A stretch of 64,000 bases of DNA from Nitrospira defluvii (GTDB taxonomy: Bacteria; Nitrospirota; Nitrospiria; Nitrospirales; Nitrospiraceae): the NCBI RefSeq assembly GCF_905220995.1, contig NZ_CAJNBJ010000003.1, positions 1 to 64,000 on the forward strand, read 5' to 3'. The notes below the pieces were generated by a model. It was not told the DNA's origin. It made no database searches and saw only the letters and a list, made by a program, of their open reading frames with translations. This document shows positions 39,293 through 50,122 of this stretch, one piece after another. Every line of letters begins with the position of its first letter. Positions within the stretch are counted from its first letter, which is position 1. A program made the translations under genes and the position numbers.

Positions 39293-39973
39293 TTACTCGA
39301 GGGTGCCTCCGGTCATGAGATGGTAGGCCTCTTCGACCGTACTGACTTCTTTGACATCGACGTTGAGTTCCCATGCAAGCCGGGTCAGATTCCATCGTGG
39401 ATCGTCTCGTTGGCCCTGCGGGATGAGAATGGTGCGATAGCCCTCGCGCGCCGCAGCGCGAATTTTATCGGGGATCCCTCCCACATGGCCAATCGTGCCG
39501 TCTTTAGAGATCGTACCGGTCATGGCAATGCCTCGTCTGAGGTGATCCCCTTTGAGCAGAGCGGCAAATCCGACAGTCATCACCCCGCCGGCACTTGGGC
39601 CGTCGGTTCCGGTGGCAGCATAGGCGATGCCCAAGGCGCTGACAGTGCCAGCGTGGTCCACGTTCTGTGTATGCTCGATCGCATATTGAAACGCCAGGGC
39701 CATCGAGCTCAGGTTGGTGGGGCCGGGCTGGATGTTCCCGCCCTGCAGCTGCAGCATCATGGGCGAAGGACTCGGTCGGTGGTCCCATCGTAGAAGCAGA
39801 ACCTCGAATGCGCCAAGGTTGTTGGATTGGATTGCCGCGAGCATCGGCACCTCGACTACAGACTCGGCGGAGGCCCAGGGAATGCACGCGAATATCCAAG
39901 AGCAGCAGAGGAAGAATGACCAGAGGGGGCGTGATTGCGATCGCGTGAGGGGGTGGGATCTGGTGGCTGACAT
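39293..39973 (-). CDS. Secreted stand-alone Lon-type (S16) protease domain
   Basis: A 226-residue protein with an N-terminal signal (about 18-36, ending WASA-ES) and a single Lon proteolytic domain. The Ser of GTDGPSAGGVMTVGFAALL (about 123-140) and Lys of HVGGIPDKIRAAAREGY (about 165-180) form the expected Ser-Lys dyad. There is no AAA+ ATPase module. It would be an ATP-independent protease or peptide-processing enzyme outside the cytoplasm. TAGACT nine bases before the ATG suggests a leaderless message. Confidence 0.82.
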   Translation of the reverse strand: MSATRSHPLTRSQSRPLWSFFLCCSWIFACIPWASAESVVEVPMLAAIQSNNLGAFEVLLLRWDHRPSPSPMMLQLQGGNIQPGPTNLSSMALAFQYAIEHTQNVDHAGTVSALGIAYAATGTDGPSAGGVMTVGFAALLKGDHLRRGIAMTGTISKDGTIGHVGGIPDKIRAAAREGYRTILIPQGQRDDPRWNLTRLAWELNVDVKEVSTVEEAYHLMTGGTLE

Positions 39974-39982
39974 ATGAGAGCG

Positions 39983-40010
39983 AGTCTAGCAAAGCGTGGG
40001 ATGGTGTAAA
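39983..40010 (-). promoter_or_regulatory. Promoter of the Lon-like gene, leaderless type
   Basis: On the minus strand TTTACA (40010-40005), a 16-base spacer and TAGACT (39988-39983), then nine bases to the ATG at 39973. Confidence 0.5.
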
Positions 40011-40055
40011 GTGCCGGCGCAATTTTCTACCTGCTGGTTTCGGCAGAGCGTCTTC

Positions 40056-41156
40056 ATGGCATCGCGGAAAGGTCGCAATCAGTCCTGCCGACCTGCTGTT
40101 TGGGCGCTGAACCTGCTGTTGGGAATCGGGCTGTTTCCTGCCCTGGTACAGGCTGAGTGCAAGGTTGAGACGGGTGGGACGAATGCCGCAGCCGTGTTCA
40201 CCTTGCATCTAAGCGAGACGTGTACGGAGGCGGAACGGGAAGCGCGCGCAGTTTCTGCGAAGGATCTCATGCGGGCGCTCGCGACTGGGAGGGGCGTGGA
40301 TCTCGCTGGCGTGGTGATCCAGGGGGACTTGGTGCTCGATGAATTGCCGGCGCAGAAGGTCGCGGCAGTGAAAGGGTTGTCGTTAGAGGATCGTCGTCTA
40401 CTTGAAGGGCTGAACGGTGAGGAGGTGCATGTCATTCATGGGCCCTTTGTTATTAAGCATTCACAGGTTAGGGGGCGCCTCGTCAACAGGTTGAAGCAGG
40501 GATTCCTCGTGATCACCGGGCCTGTGGTATTGATTCAGACTGGGTTTTCCGGCCCTGTGGACTTGTCGAGAACGGTATTTCTGGGGCTGGTTGATGGATC
40601 GAGCGCAAAGTTCGAACAGGAGAGCTATTTTGTCCAGGATCGGTTTACCCAGGGTGCCATGTTTTCAGAAACCCGGTTCGGCCCCCATGCCCGCTACCAT
40701 CGCTCGATGTTTACCGGACCGGCTATTTTTCGCGGCGCTGATTTTCCCGGCCTCACCGAATTTCTGGAAGTGGTCTTTGAACAAGATGCCAATTTTTCGC
40801 GCGCCGCGTTTCACATGGGAACCGGGTTTTCTGGGGTTCAGTGCCGGGCTAAATGTGATTTCTCATCGACACAGTTCGACCGGGAAGCGTTCTTTCTTTT
40901 CGCACGCTTCGACCGTGCAGTAACGTTTGCTTCCGCACGGTTTCACGCACAGAGCGACTTTTCCGACGCCACTTTTAAAGAGCCCGATGATCTGGCCCAA
41001 GCGACTTTCACGCGTGCGCCGGTGCTCACCAGAACCGCCCGCGTGACCTCGGCCGTCCCGGGTCGTCAGGAGGCCGGTCCATTCTCCCAACAGGTGACCA
41101 TCGTCCTGCTGGTCGCCGCTCTGGGACTCCTCGTCTACATCCTCAAGTCCAAGTGA
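40056..41156 (+). CDS. Secreted, membrane-anchored pentapeptide-repeat-like protein
   Basis: A 366-residue protein with a signal sequence (LNLLLGIGLFPALVQAE), a central right-handed beta-helix-like region (about 170-320) of A(D/N)F-type five-residue repeats (for example IFRGADFPG, NFSRAAF, DFSDATF), and a C-terminal transmembrane segment (VTIVLLVAALGLLVYIL). It is probably anchored with the helix in the periplasm. The function is unknown. ATG at 40056 is preferred to a GTG 60 bases upstream because the signal then starts normally. Confidence 0.78.
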   Translation: MASRKGRNQSCRPAVWALNLLLGIGLFPALVQAECKVETGGTNAAAVFTLHLSETCTEAEREARAVSAKDLMRALATGRGVDLAGVVIQGDLVLDELPAQKVAAVKGLSLEDRRLLEGLNGEEVHVIHGPFVIKHSQVRGRLVNRLKQGFLVITGPVVLIQTGFSGPVDLSRTVFLGLVDGSSAKFEQESYFVQDRFTQGAMFSETRFGPHARYHRSMFTGPAIFRGADFPGLTEFLEVVFEQDANFSRAAFHMGTGFSGVQCRAKCDFSSTQFDREAFFLFARFDRAVTFASARFHAQSDFSDATFKEPDDLAQATFTRAPVLTRTARVTSAVPGRQEAGPFSQQVTIVLLVAALGLLVYILKSK

Positions 41157-41190
41157 TGGCCCCGCGAACCCCCAACATATAGTTTTGGCC

Positions 41191-41220
41191 TTGCCCCATT
41201 CCCCTATAAATTGGTATAAG
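41191..41220 (+). promoter_or_regulatory. Promoter of scpA-scpB
   Basis: TTGCCC (41191-41196) and TATAAG (41215-41220) are 18 bases apart, giving a leader of about 30 bases before the scpA ATG. Confidence 0.5.
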
Positions 41221-41255
41221 ATTGAAAATTTGTCCAAGGGAGCGTCTGGTACCTG

Positions 41256-42035
41256 ATGGACCAACCTGAACTGCCCTACCAAGTCAAGATCGAGAATTTC
41301 GAAGGTCCGCTCGATCTCCTGTTGCATCTGATCAAGAAGAACGAAATCAACATCTACGATATTCCGATCGCGCTGATCGCTCAGCAATATTTGGACTATC
41401 TGTCGGTGATGAAGGAGTTGAACCTCGCTGTCGCGGGGGAGTTCTTGGTGATGGCGGCTACGCTGTTACACATCAAGTCCCGGATGCTGTTGCCGGTCGA
41501 CGAGGTCGCGGTGGATGAAGAGGATGGGCCGGATCCTCGCGAAGAACTCGTGCGGCGGTTGCTCGAATATAAGCAGTTCAAAGAGGCCGCATCACAATTG
41601 GATTACAAGGAGCGTCTCTGGCGGGATACATTCGGCCGCGAGCCAGGCCCCACGGTGGAACTCACGAAAGACGAAAGCCTCCTCGACGACCTTTCACTTT
41701 TTGATCTCGTCGATGCGCTGCAAGGGGTGCTGTCTCGCCATCCGGGAAAGCGATTGGTCGAAATCATCCCGGATAACCTGACCGTCCGTACCCGCATGAG
41801 CGCTATTATTGAAGCGTTGGAAGTGCAGGACTCCATGCCGTTCACGGCGCTCTTCGAGGAATCGAGTCATCGGTTGGTCGTGATCGTCACCTTCCTGGCG
41901 TTGCTGGAATTGATTCGCATCAAAGTTGTGCGTGTGTTCCAAACGGAAACCTTTGGGACAATCCTGGTTTCTCGGGCCTTTACGGCGGTGGCAGAAGGCG
42001 ACCTGGTGGAGGAGTCTGAATGGAAGAACCTGTAA
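41256..42035 (+). CDS. scpA: Segregation and condensation protein A
   Basis: A 259-residue kleisin subunit of the bacterial condensin SMC-ScpAB. It has the N-terminal YQVKIENFEGPLDLLLHLIKK, ATLLHIKSRMLLP and the C-terminal winged-helix region with VVIVTFLALLELIRIKVVRV. It bridges SMC heads in chromosome organisation. The 3' end overlaps scpB by 16 bases. Confidence 0.96.
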   Translation: MDQPELPYQVKIENFEGPLDLLLHLIKKNEINIYDIPIALIAQQYLDYLSVMKELNLAVAGEFLVMAATLLHIKSRMLLPVDEVAVDEEDGPDPREELVRRLLEYKQFKEAASQLDYKERLWRDTFGREPGPTVELTKDESLLDDLSLFDLVDALQGVLSRHPGKRLVEIIPDNLTVRTRMSAIIEALEVQDSMPFTALFEESSHRLVVIVTFLALLELIRIKVVRVFQTETFGTILVSRAFTAVAEGDLVEESEWKNL

Positions 42036-42940
42036 GTCTCAGCACGGAAGACGACATCGTGCAATCTGCCGAAGCGCCGGATGCGGTTGCAGAACCAGCC
42101 GGATTCACCGTCGAGCAGGAAGTGGAAATGGAGCCCTCCGCACCCGTACAGGCCGAGATGTCGGCCCCGGCACCTGATCCCGCCCTTTCCGACGTCCGGG
42201 CATTGAAGGGAATTTTGGAGGCGTTGTTGTTCGTGACAGCGGAACCTATTCCAGTGACGCGATTTTTGGCGTTGCTGGGAGCGGTGACGAAGCAAGAGGT
42301 CGAGCAGGCGCTGACGAGTCTTGGCCAGGACTATGAGCAGGAGGGGCGCGGCCTTCAATTGGCTGAGGTGGCAGGAGGTTACCGCATCGTCACCAAAGCT
42401 GAGTTTGCTCCCTGGCTCAAGCGGTTGGAGAAGGTAAAGGCTCCGTCAAAGCTGTCCCGCTCCGCCCTGGAGTCCCTGGCGATTATCGCCTACAAGCAGC
42501 CGATTGTCCGTGCGGAGGTAGAACAGATTCGCGGCGTTGAAACCTCGGGAGTGATCCGGACGTTGTTGGAGCGTAAACTCGTGCGTATCGTGGGCCGCAA
42601 AGAGGAACCCGGGCGTCCCATCATGTATGGCACTACGAAGGCGTTCCTTGAGCATTTTGGTCTCAAGGATCTTTCGCAACTGCCGCCGCTCCGCGAGTTT
42701 AAGGAGTTGGGTGAGTCCGAGCAAGCTATGCTGCCTATCGAGGAATCCGAGTCTTTGGGCGAAGTGGGCCAATCCCGGACTGAAGGTGTTTCCGAGGAGG
42801 GCATCGCCGGGGTGGTGGCTGAGTCAGTCGCGAGCCTAGAGAGGAATGGTCACGTTGGGGCAGCGCCAGACGACTCCCCTACCCAGGAGGGTGACGCTCA
42901 GAGCGACATGATGGTTGCCGAGGTTGCGGAAGAATCTTAA
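42020..42940 (+). CDS. scpB: Segregation and condensation protein B
   Basis: A 306-residue ScpB. The two winged-helix domains lie at about 60-220, with ALKGILEALLFVTAEPIP, IIAYKQPIVRAEVEQIRG and GRPIMYGTTKAFLEHFGL. The N-terminal 55 and C-terminal 80 residues are acidic, low-complexity extensions longer than in most ScpB. It dimerises on ScpA in the SMC complex. Confidence 0.95.
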   Translation: MEEPVSLSTEDDIVQSAEAPDAVAEPAGFTVEQEVEMEPSAPVQAEMSAPAPDPALSDVRALKGILEALLFVTAEPIPVTRFLALLGAVTKQEVEQALTSLGQDYEQEGRGLQLAEVAGGYRIVTKAEFAPWLKRLEKVKAPSKLSRSALESLAIIAYKQPIVRAEVEQIRGVETSGVIRTLLERKLVRIVGRKEEPGRPIMYGTTKAFLEHFGLKDLSQLPPLREFKELGESEQAMLPIEESESLGEVGQSRTEGVSEEGIAGVVAESVASLERNGHVGAAPDDSPTQEGDAQSDMMVAEVAEES

Positions 42941-42959
42941 TTCCCCCTGCTGCAGTCAC

Positions 42960-43006
42960 AAGGCCTTCGGGTGGTCCGGCGGGTTTCGCTGGATCCCGAA
43001 GGCCTT
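42960..43006. terminator. Bidirectional hairpin between scpB and the convergent secreted-protein gene
   Basis: AAGGCCTTCGGG (42960-42971) and CCCGAAGGCCTT (42995-43006) pair perfectly over 12 bases, with an inner TCCGGCG/CGCTGGA stem. T-rich sequence on the right is weak. Its position between two convergent stops fits termination on both sides. Confidence 0.6.
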
Positions 43007-43036
43007 CTTGCTCTGGGCGAATCACGCAGGGTGGGG

Positions 43037-43606
43037 CTAGCGGCAGCCGATGGGAATGAAACCTGCCCCGAAGATCTGCGACAACGCGAGATAGCGTGCA
43101 TTGTCGTAAAACGAGTAGCTGGGAGCATACCAGTTTTGGGCGGTAGGGTTTCCGCCGTATGACGGATCTGTTCCGAATAGGTGTCCCCCTCGCGTGTTCT
43201 GATTGAGATGAATCCATTCTGCGTACATGCTGCAGACTTCTGTTTGTACCGACCCGCTCCCAGCATTGGCCGCGTGCCAGTCACGTCCCGAATCGGGGAT
43301 CTGGGAAAAGTTTCGTAATGCTCCAATAGGCGTGTCATAGGAGAAGTCTTGCGTTCGGGGAGACGGCCGGGAGGGTGAACTTCCGCCTGAGAAGGGAATG
43401 GGCAGGTCCGGCGGCGAAGGTACCACGGAGAGTGCCTGCAAAACTTTTGGTTGGCAATCGGGCCGCTCTTTGTTCGTGTAGAGGATCGTGCCTTCGGGAC
43501 CAGGGCATTCCCACATGTCGACCGTCAGAGACTCGAACGCCTGTGCGCCGGGCTGGAGTGGGAAACTCACGGCGAGAGTTGCGAGTACAAGTCGTAATGA
43601 CCACAT
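43037..43606 (-). CDS. Secreted hypothetical protein with DUF4124-like start
   Basis: A 189-residue protein with a Sec signal (MWSLRLVLATLAVSFPLQ, cleavage near AQA-FE). The first mature part, MWECPGPEGTILYTNKERPDC, resembles the DUF4124 motif that often opens periplasmic proteins. The rest is Pro/Ser/Gly-rich with scattered aromatics. GGAGG six bases before the ATG at 43606 fixes the start. No function known. Confidence 0.68.
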   Translation of the reverse strand: MWSLRLVLATLAVSFPLQPGAQAFESLTVDMWECPGPEGTILYTNKERPDCQPKVLQALSVVPSPPDLPIPFSGGSSPSRPSPRTQDFSYDTPIGALRNFSQIPDSGRDWHAANAGSGSVQTEVCSMYAEWIHLNQNTRGGHLFGTDPSYGGNPTAQNWYAPSYSFYDNARYLALSQIFGAGFIPIGCR

Positions 43607-43913
43607 GGTAGACCTCCGATTGGTTCGCCCTATTCGATGACGTGCGACTGTGATGATGGTTGCGAATGCAGAGCCTATGACAATCGAAAGAAATGCGTCC
43701 ATCCAGCTTAGGGGGGATGGTGGCCTACTGCTCGATCGTGGTCCGGCTAGCGTCTTCTGGCCAGGACGCTGAGTCCCCTGATGGATACGTGAACACGTTC
43801 TTCGACCGCGCCGCTCTTGCCTTGACTCCCTTCTTTTCGCTTTGTTAGACTCCCCCTTCTAAGTTGTTGAAACATCCGCCAATCTTCACCAATCTCGTAC
43901 CACGAGGAACACC
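43607..43913. other. Upstream region of the NHL-propeller gene
   Basis: This 307-base divergent gap holds the promoter at 43822-43851 and the ribosome binding site of the NHL-propeller gene. No gene or repeat is seen in the rest. Confidence 0.5.
43822..43851 (+). promoter_or_regulatory. Promoter of the NHL-propeller gene
   Basis: TTGACT (43822-43827) and TAGACT (43846-43851) are 18 bases apart. The leader is about 55 bases and carries AGGA before the ATG at 43914. Confidence 0.6.
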
Positions 43914-46883
43914 ATGATCAAGGCTTGGCTGCTCGACGAAATGTTTCGGTTTGACCGGCGGTATCTTGCCGCAGAAGGAAGTCAGAGCGAGTGGGGCGCC
44001 GGGGACTCCGTAGCCGAGGAGGAGGAATTGCCTCCCGCACCGACCGGGGTTGCTGCCAAAGCCGGAAATGGCCGGGTGATGATTACCTGGGATGCGGTAC
44101 CGGATGCGATGTATTACAACTTATATTTCATGACCACCAAAGGCGTGCAGATCAAGTTTTCGGAACTGACCCGCCCCATCGCCAGCGCGGAAGATTTTAA
44201 GACCGTCATTGGTGTAACGAAGGAAAAAGGAACCTGCATCGAAGGCGCGCAGTCGCCCTTCATGCATGACGATCTGGCGAACGGAACCTGTTACCACTAT
44301 GTCATCACAGTCGTGACACAGAAGGGGGAAAGCCCTGAGTCTCAGGAAGTTATGGCGATCCCGGCCCCGTACTTGATCGCCAAGGTGATCGGGCGGGAAG
44401 GGGTCGACGATGGCGAGTTCAGTTCCCCGACCGGCATCGCGGTGGATAAAGACGGGAATATTTACGTTGCCGATACGGACAATCATTCCATCCAAAAGTT
44501 CGACAAAGAAGGAACGTTCCTTGGGCGCTGGGGCGGAGAAGCGGGCAGTGCGGAAGGAAATTATTACTATCCCCGCGGCCTCACCACGAACAATGATGGT
44601 CAGGTCTACGTCGCCGACACCGGAAACAATCGTGTACAGCGCCTCGATACCGACGGCAATCCGATGAAGGCCTGGGGCAAATTTGGGTTTGCCTGGCGCG
44701 GGGCGGATATGAACAAATTCGACGCGCCCTGGGGTGTGACGACCGACCAGGAAGGCAATATCTATGTCACCGATACCAACAATGCTCGGATTCAAAAATT
44801 TAAAGGTGACGGGACACCCCTATTGAAGTGGGGGCGGGACGGGAGCTTCGACGGCGCATTTTTCTTCCCGCGCGGAGTGGCGGTCGATTTCGTCGGAAAT
44901 ACGTATGTCGCAGATGAAGGGAACAACCGGATCCAGAAGTTCGACACCCGCGGCAGCTTTCTGACCAAGTGGGGGCGTGAGGGCAGCGGTCCAGGGCAGT
45001 TCAAGGCACCGTGGGGCGTGACGTGCGATGCGCTAGGCAATGTGTATGTCGTGGATCAGGGGAACCACCGTATTCAAAAATTCGACGGAAACGGCACGTT
45101 CCTCTGCGCCTGGGGAAATCGAGGGAAGACCGAAGGTCAATTGAACTTTCCATCCGGTGTTGCCGTCGACAAAGAGGGGGCGGTGTATGTCGTTGATAGC
45201 GGCAATCATCGCGTCATCAAGTATGTGCCGACAGATGAGGAATTAAATCGGGGGAAAGAGGAGCGTGAGCGAGCGCAGGCGGTGAGTGACTACCCTGCTC
45301 CGGGAAATCTGGCCATCAAGCCGGGCGACACGGAAACCTTCTTGAGTTGGCTTGATGTGCCGAAGGCGGTCTCTTACAACCTGTATTTCCACACCTCGCC
45401 GAATCTGAGCCAGGAGGGCGGGACGAAGATCGAGGGTGTGACCAGTCCCTACAACCATACCGGCCTGACCAATGATCAGGCCTATTTCTATGCGCTGACT
45501 GCGGTCTATGAGGATGGGACCGAGAGCAAGTTGTCAGAAGAAGTGTCGGCGACGCCGGTTCTGATCGACATCACGGCGCCTCAGACACCTTATGCCGTGG
45601 TGAATCATGGCGCATTCATGACGAATTCGCCGGAAGTCGTGGTCACGATTTCCGCCACCGACCTCGATACGGGTGTTGCCGCGTACTATATCTCGGAAAA
45701 TCCGATGACCCCAATGGCGGGCACGCCGGGCTGGGTTGAGGTTCCGCCGGCTATTAAGTTCGGTGCGACCATCCCCTTCATTCTTTCTCCGGGGGACGGA
45801 CAGAAAACCGTCATTGTCTGGTTCAAAGATCTTGGTAACAATATTTCCACGCCGGCGAGCGCCACGATTCTCGTCAATACCTCGGGCTACCTCTGCGTCT
45901 CCAAATGGGGCAAGCCGGGTCGCGGTGCCTCCCTGCTGCACGGCGGCGAATTCATGGCGCCGATGTACGGACTCGCCATCGATCAACAGGGTTCCCTCTT
46001 TGTCGTCGATAACGGGAACAACCGCATTCAGAAATTTGACCGTAACGGAAATTTCATTATTTTGTGGGGAAATTTCGGCGCGGCCAATGCGAACTTTCAC
46101 AATCCGACCGGCATCGCCTGCGACGCGAAGGGCGATGTCTACGTGGTCGATACGAACAACCACCGGGTGCAAAAGTTCGACGGGAAATTGGGCGGCTACC
46201 TGATGAAATTCGGATCGCGCGGGAATGGTGAAGGCCAATTCAACGCGCCGTGGGGCATCGCGATCGATCGCGTGCGCGGGTACATTTACGTGGTAGATAG
46301 CGCCAACTTCCGCGTACAGAAGTTTGACATGAGCGGGGAGTTCATCATGTCGTGGGGGAGTTTCGGAAACGGTGACGGCCAGTTTTACTTCCCGCGCGGC
46401 ATTGCCGTCGATCAGGCGGACGGCACCGTGTACGTCGTTGATATGGGCAATCACCGCGTGCAGAAGTTCGATACGAGTACCAACGTGCTGCCTCAGTTAC
46501 TCACCAAATGGGGGGGCAGTTCCGAGGCCGGCCACGCCAGCAGTCCGCTGGCGCAGGAAGCCGGGCAGTTGCGGTCACCCTGGGGTATTGCGGTTGATGG
46601 GCAGGGTGACGTGTATGTCACCGACACCGGCAATCATCGCATTGAAAAATTCGACCGGGAAGGCAATTTCATTGCCCAGTGGGGTGGATTTGGTGGTGGC
46701 GACGGGCAGTTCAACTTCCCGTACGGCATTGTCGTGGATCCACGGGGCAGTGTCTTTGCCGTCGACAGCGGTAATACCCGAGTCCAGCAATTCATGCCGG
46801 CTGAGGAAGGCAGCGAGCGGTTGCAGGAAGAGGCGGATGCCGCAGCGGAGCTCGGGCAGATGGATCGTACCACGAAGGTCTAA
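43914..46883 (+). CDS. Double NHL beta-propeller protein with fibronectin type III-like domains
   Basis: A 989-residue protein. Order: short N-terminus without a signal peptide, a fibronectin III-like domain (about 40-150), six NHL repeats (about 155-440, each ending in units such as [10 protein letters not shown] or [10 protein letters not shown]), a second fibronectin III-like domain (about 465-550), a linker domain with [20 protein letters not shown] (about 560-660), and six more NHL repeats (about 665-965). Two six-bladed propellers are therefore expected. NHL propellers bind protein, RNA or carbohydrate; here the ligand is unknown. The gene is preceded by its own promoter. Confidence 0.85.
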   Translation: MIKAWLLDEMFRFDRRYLAAEGSQSEWGAGDSVAEEEELPPAPTGVAAKAGNGRVMITWDAVPDAMYYNLYFMTTKGVQIKFSELTRPIASAEDFKTVIGVTKEKGTCIEGAQSPFMHDDLANGTCYHYVITVVTQKGESPESQEVMAIPAPYLIAKVIGREGVDDGEFSSPTGIAVDKDGNIYVADTDNHSIQKFDKEGTFLGRWGGEAGSAEGNYYYPRGLTTNNDGQVYVADTGNNRVQRLDTDGNPMKAWGKFGFAWRGADMNKFDAPWGVTTDQEGNIYVTDTNNARIQKFKGDGTPLLKWGRDGSFDGAFFFPRGVAVDFVGNTYVADEGNNRIQKFDTRGSFLTKWGREGSGPGQFKAPWGVTCDALGNVYVVDQGNHRIQKFDGNGTFLCAWGNRGKTEGQLNFPSGVAVDKEGAVYVVDSGNHRVIKYVPTDEELNRGKEERERAQAVSDYPAPGNLAIKPGDTETFLSWLDVPKAVSYNLYFHTSPNLSQEGGTKIEGVTSPYNHTGLTNDQAYFYALTAVYEDGTESKLSEEVSATPVLIDITAPQTPYAVVNHGAFMTNSPEVVVTISATDLDTGVAAYYISENPMTPMAGTPGWVEVPPAIKFGATIPFILSPGDGQKTVIVWFKDLGNNISTPASATILVNTSGYLCVSKWGKPGRGASLLHGGEFMAPMYGLAIDQQGSLFVVDNGNNRIQKFDRNGNFIILWGNFGAANANFHNPTGIACDAKGDVYVVDTNNHRVQKFDGKLGGYLMKFGSRGNGEGQFNAPWGIAIDRVRGYIYVVDSANFRVQKFDMSGEFIMSWGSFGNGDGQFYFPRGIAVDQADGTVYVVDMGNHRVQKFDTSTNVLPQLLTKWGGSSEAGHASSPLAQEAGQLRSPWGIAVDGQGDVYVTDTGNHRIEKFDREGNFIAQWGGFGGGDGQFNFPYGIVVDPRGSVFAVDSGNTRVQQFMPAEEGSERLQEEADAAAELGQMDRTTKV

Positions 46884-46921
46884 CGGGAACGGGCAGGAAG
46901 CCCGGGAGAGGGTGGCGGCTG

Positions 46922-48388
46922 ATGTTAGAGAAGGAGATTCGGCTCGGGTTGACCTATGACGATGTCGTCTTGGTTCCGGCGAAATCGCAGGTCCTCCCGA
47001 GTGAGGTTGACACACGGACTCGCTTGTCTCGGAATATTCAGCTGAACATTCCCATCGTCAGCGCTGCGATGGACACCGTGACTGAAGCGCGCCTCGCCAT
47101 CGCCATGGCGCAGGAGGGCGGCATCGGCATTGTGCACCGAGTGTTGTCCCCGGTGGATCAGGCGGCAGAAATCGATCGGGTCAAGAAGTCCGAAAGCGGG
47201 ATGATCCTTGATCCCATTACCATTGCACCGGATCAGACCATTCGCGATGCCCATGAGTTGATGGCCAAGTACAGAATTTCAGGTATTCCGGTCACCAAGG
47301 CCGGCAAGTTGGTCGGCATCCTCACGAATCGTGATTTGCGCTTCGAGACGAGGATGGACCTGAAGGTCTCCCAGGTGATGAAGCGGGATAAACTCGTCAC
47401 GGCGCCGGAAGGTACCAGTCTGGAAAAGGCTCGTGAGATCCTGCACGAGCACCGGATTGAGAAACTGCCGGTCGTCAACAAGCAGTTCGAACTCAAGGGG
47501 CTCATCACGATTAAGGACATTGAGAAGCGGATTAAATACCCCAATGCCTGCAAGGATGCTCATGGGCGTTTGCGGGTCGGGGCCGCGTTAGGTGTCGGTC
47601 CGGATACTTCCGATCGGGTGGCCTTGCTCGTGAAAGCGGGAGTGGACGTCGTGGTGGTGGATACGGCGCATGGGCATTCCCAGGCCGTGCTCGATACGGT
47701 GAAGATGGTCAGAAAGGCGTACCCGCAACTGGACATCATCGCGGGTAACATCGCCACCGCCCAGGCGGCCAAGGATTTGGTCAAAGCCGGTGTGGATGCG
47801 GTGAAAGTCGGAGTCGGGCCAGGCTCCATCTGCACGACCCGCATGGTGTCCGGGGCCGGGATGCCGCAATTGACGGCGATCGGCGATTGCGCCAGAGCAT
47901 TGGCTGGGTCCAATATCCCGGTGATCGCCGATGGCGGGATCAAGTATTCCGGCGATATTACAAAAGCCCTGGCGGCTGGTGCTTCAGTTGTCATGTTGGG
48001 CAGTTTGTTGGCAGGGACGGAAGAAGCCCCCGGTGAGACGGTGCTATTTCAGGCTCGAACCTACAAGGTCTACCGCGGAATGGGTTCGATCGGAGCAATG
48101 GAGCGAGGCGGCGGCGATCGATACGGACAGGGTGGGCGACCGACTCCAAAGCTCGTTCCCGAAGGCATTGAAGGCCGAGTTCCCTACAAGGGCCTCTTGG
48201 CTCCGCACATCTACCAAATGGTCGGTGGCGTGAAGTCCGGGATGGGCTACTGCGGGTGCAAGACCATTCCCGAGCTGCAACAAAAAGCGACGTTCATTCG
48301 TCAGACGCTGGCCGGCCTTCGGGAGGGGCATGTACACGACGTCATCATCACCAAGGAAGCGCCCAATTATCGTACTGATTGGGAATAG
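46922..48388 (+). CDS. guaB: Inosine-5'-monophosphate dehydrogenase
   Basis: A 488-residue IMPDH with the catalytic Cys loop [15 protein letters not shown], the N-terminal [15 protein letters not shown] and an inserted CBS-pair (about 95-215). It oxidises IMP to XMP with NAD+. guaA lies 87 bases downstream, so both enzymes of GMP synthesis are together. The purine operon that supplies IMP is 25 kb to the left. Confidence 0.97.
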   Translation: MLEKEIRLGLTYDDVVLVPAKSQVLPSEVDTRTRLSRNIQLNIPIVSAAMDTVTEARLAIAMAQEGGIGIVHRVLSPVDQAAEIDRVKKSESGMILDPITIAPDQTIRDAHELMAKYRISGIPVTKAGKLVGILTNRDLRFETRMDLKVSQVMKRDKLVTAPEGTSLEKAREILHEHRIEKLPVVNKQFELKGLITIKDIEKRIKYPNACKDAHGRLRVGAALGVGPDTSDRVALLVKAGVDVVVVDTAHGHSQAVLDTVKMVRKAYPQLDIIAGNIATAQAAKDLVKAGVDAVKVGVGPGSICTTRMVSGAGMPQLTAIGDCARALAGSNIPVIADGGIKYSGDITKALAAGASVVMLGSLLAGTEEAPGETVLFQARTYKVYRGMGSIGAMERGGGDRYGQGGRPTPKLVPEGIEGRVPYKGLLAPHIYQMVGGVKSGMGYCGCKTIPELQQKATFIRQTLAGLREGHVHDVIITKEAPNYRTDWE

Positions 48389-48475
48389 CATTCGTACAGG
48401 TGGAAGGTGAATCGTCCCTTCCCCTGTTCTTCATCCCCCGCACTGAACCTCTAACGTATTTCATCCCAAGCGCTT

Positions 48476-50032
48476 ATGGAACTTTGGCACGATCGAATTC
48501 TCGTTCTTGATTTCGGCTCCCAATACACGCAACTGATTGCACGACGTATCCGAGAAGCGCAGGTCTATTCGCAAATTCTGCCCTGCACCGTGTCGCTCGC
48601 GACTATCCTGGCCTATCGGCCCAAAGGCATTGTGCTCTCTGGCGGGCCTTCCAGCGTCTACGACAAAAAATCCCCCAAGGTGCCCAAGGAGTTGTTTGAC
48701 CAGGGCATTCCGATTCTCGGCATCTGCTATGGGATGCAGCTGGTGACCCACCTGCAGGGCGGCGATGTGGAAAGGGCGCAGCACCGAGAATTCGGCCGGG
48801 CCGAGCTCAGGCTTGATGATCGGTCGGATCTGTTCAAGGGCATTGGCACAAACGGTTCGACGATCGTTTGGATGTCGCACGGCGATCGCATTGAACGAAT
48901 GCCTCCGGGATTCCGTTCTATCGCGCACACCGACAACTCTCCCATTGCCGCGATGAAGCGGCATGATGCCAAACAACGGATTTACTGCCTGCAGTTTCAT
49001 CCGGAGGTCGCGCACACGACTGAGGGCGCCACGATGCTCAAGAATTTCGTCTACGACATCTGCGGCTGCCAGCCGACGTGGACCATGCGGTCCTATGTCG
49101 ACACGGCCGTGGAACAAATCAGACAGCAGGTCGGGACGGAGCGGGTGATCTGTGCGTTGAGTGGCGGGGTGGACTCATCTGTTGCGGCGGCGCTGACGCA
49201 TCGTGCGGTCGGCGACCAATTGACCTGCATCTTCGTGGATAACGGGGTGTTGCGAGCCGGCGAGCGGGACCAGGTGGAGAAGACCTTCGCCTCGCAATTG
49301 CACCTGAATATGCGGGTTCTCGATCGCAGCAGTCAGTTTCTCACCGCGCTGAAGAGCGTGACCGATCCGGAGCGAAAACGGAAAATCATCGGACGCCTGT
49401 TCATCAAGAATTTTGAGACCGAATCCAAGAAGTTTAAAGGGGTGAAGTACCTGGTCCAAGGCACGCTGTATCCCGACGTCATCGAAAGCGTCAGCTTCAA
49501 GGGGCCGTCAGCGACGATCAAGACGCATCACAACGTGGGCGGGTTGCCGACACGTATGAAATTGAAGCTGGTGGAGCCGCTTCGTGAATTATTCAAGGAT
49601 GAAGTACGGGTTTTGGGACAGGAGTTGGGTTTGCCGGAGGACATCATCTGGCGGCAGCCGTTTCCAGGTCCTGGGTTGGCGATTCGGGTGCTGGGGACGG
49701 TCACCAAGGAGCGTTTGGCGATCCTGCGTGGGGCAGAAACCATTGTCGATCAGGAAATCCGGGCCGCGGGGCTCTACCGTGAGATTTGGCAAGCCTTTGC
49801 CGTGCTGTTACCGATTCGAACCGTCGGCGTGATGGGTGATCAGCGCACGTATGAGCATGTGATCGCGATTCGCGCCGTGACTAGCCTGGACGGGATGACT
49901 GCCGACTGGGCCAAGATCCCGAACGAGGTGCTGGGAAAAATGTCGAGTCGTATTATCAACGAAGTCAAGGGTGTCAACCGGGTTGTCTATGACATCAGCT
50001 CGAAGCCACCGTCGACCATTGAATGGGAATAA
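48476..50032 (+). CDS. guaA: GMP synthase (glutamine-hydrolysing)
   Basis: A 518-residue GMP synthase. The amidotransferase half has [12 protein letters not shown] (Cys nucleophile) and [10 protein letters not shown] (His, Glu). The ATP-pyrophosphatase half starts near 215 with [14 protein letters not shown]. The dimerisation domain ends in the usual KPPSTIEWE. It aminates XMP to GMP. There is no good ribosome binding site before the ATG. Confidence 0.97.
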   Translation: MELWHDRILVLDFGSQYTQLIARRIREAQVYSQILPCTVSLATILAYRPKGIVLSGGPSSVYDKKSPKVPKELFDQGIPILGICYGMQLVTHLQGGDVERAQHREFGRAELRLDDRSDLFKGIGTNGSTIVWMSHGDRIERMPPGFRSIAHTDNSPIAAMKRHDAKQRIYCLQFHPEVAHTTEGATMLKNFVYDICGCQPTWTMRSYVDTAVEQIRQQVGTERVICALSGGVDSSVAAALTHRAVGDQLTCIFVDNGVLRAGERDQVEKTFASQLHLNMRVLDRSSQFLTALKSVTDPERKRKIIGRLFIKNFETESKKFKGVKYLVQGTLYPDVIESVSFKGPSATIKTHHNVGGLPTRMKLKLVEPLRELFKDEVRVLGQELGLPEDIIWRQPFPGPGLAIRVLGTVTKERLAILRGAETIVDQEIRAAGLYREIWQAFAVLLPIRTVGVMGDQRTYEHVIAIRAVTSLDGMTADWAKIPNEVLGKMSSRIINEVKGVNRVVYDISSKPPSTIEWE

Positions 50033-50122
50033 GAGTGGCGTAACACCCCGTTGGTAATGCCTGGTGGCTGCAAGGGTGCAGGTGAGATGCACGACGCGTG
50101 CTCCGGCGCGCTTCAGTAAAGG

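Noticed and set aside
45534-46454. 306-codon minus-strand frame opposite the NHL repeats
   Set aside because: Its apparent repeats mirror the sense-strand NHL units; no start signal.
43914-46883. CRISPR-like array
   Set aside because: Periodic similarity is due to NHL protein repeats.
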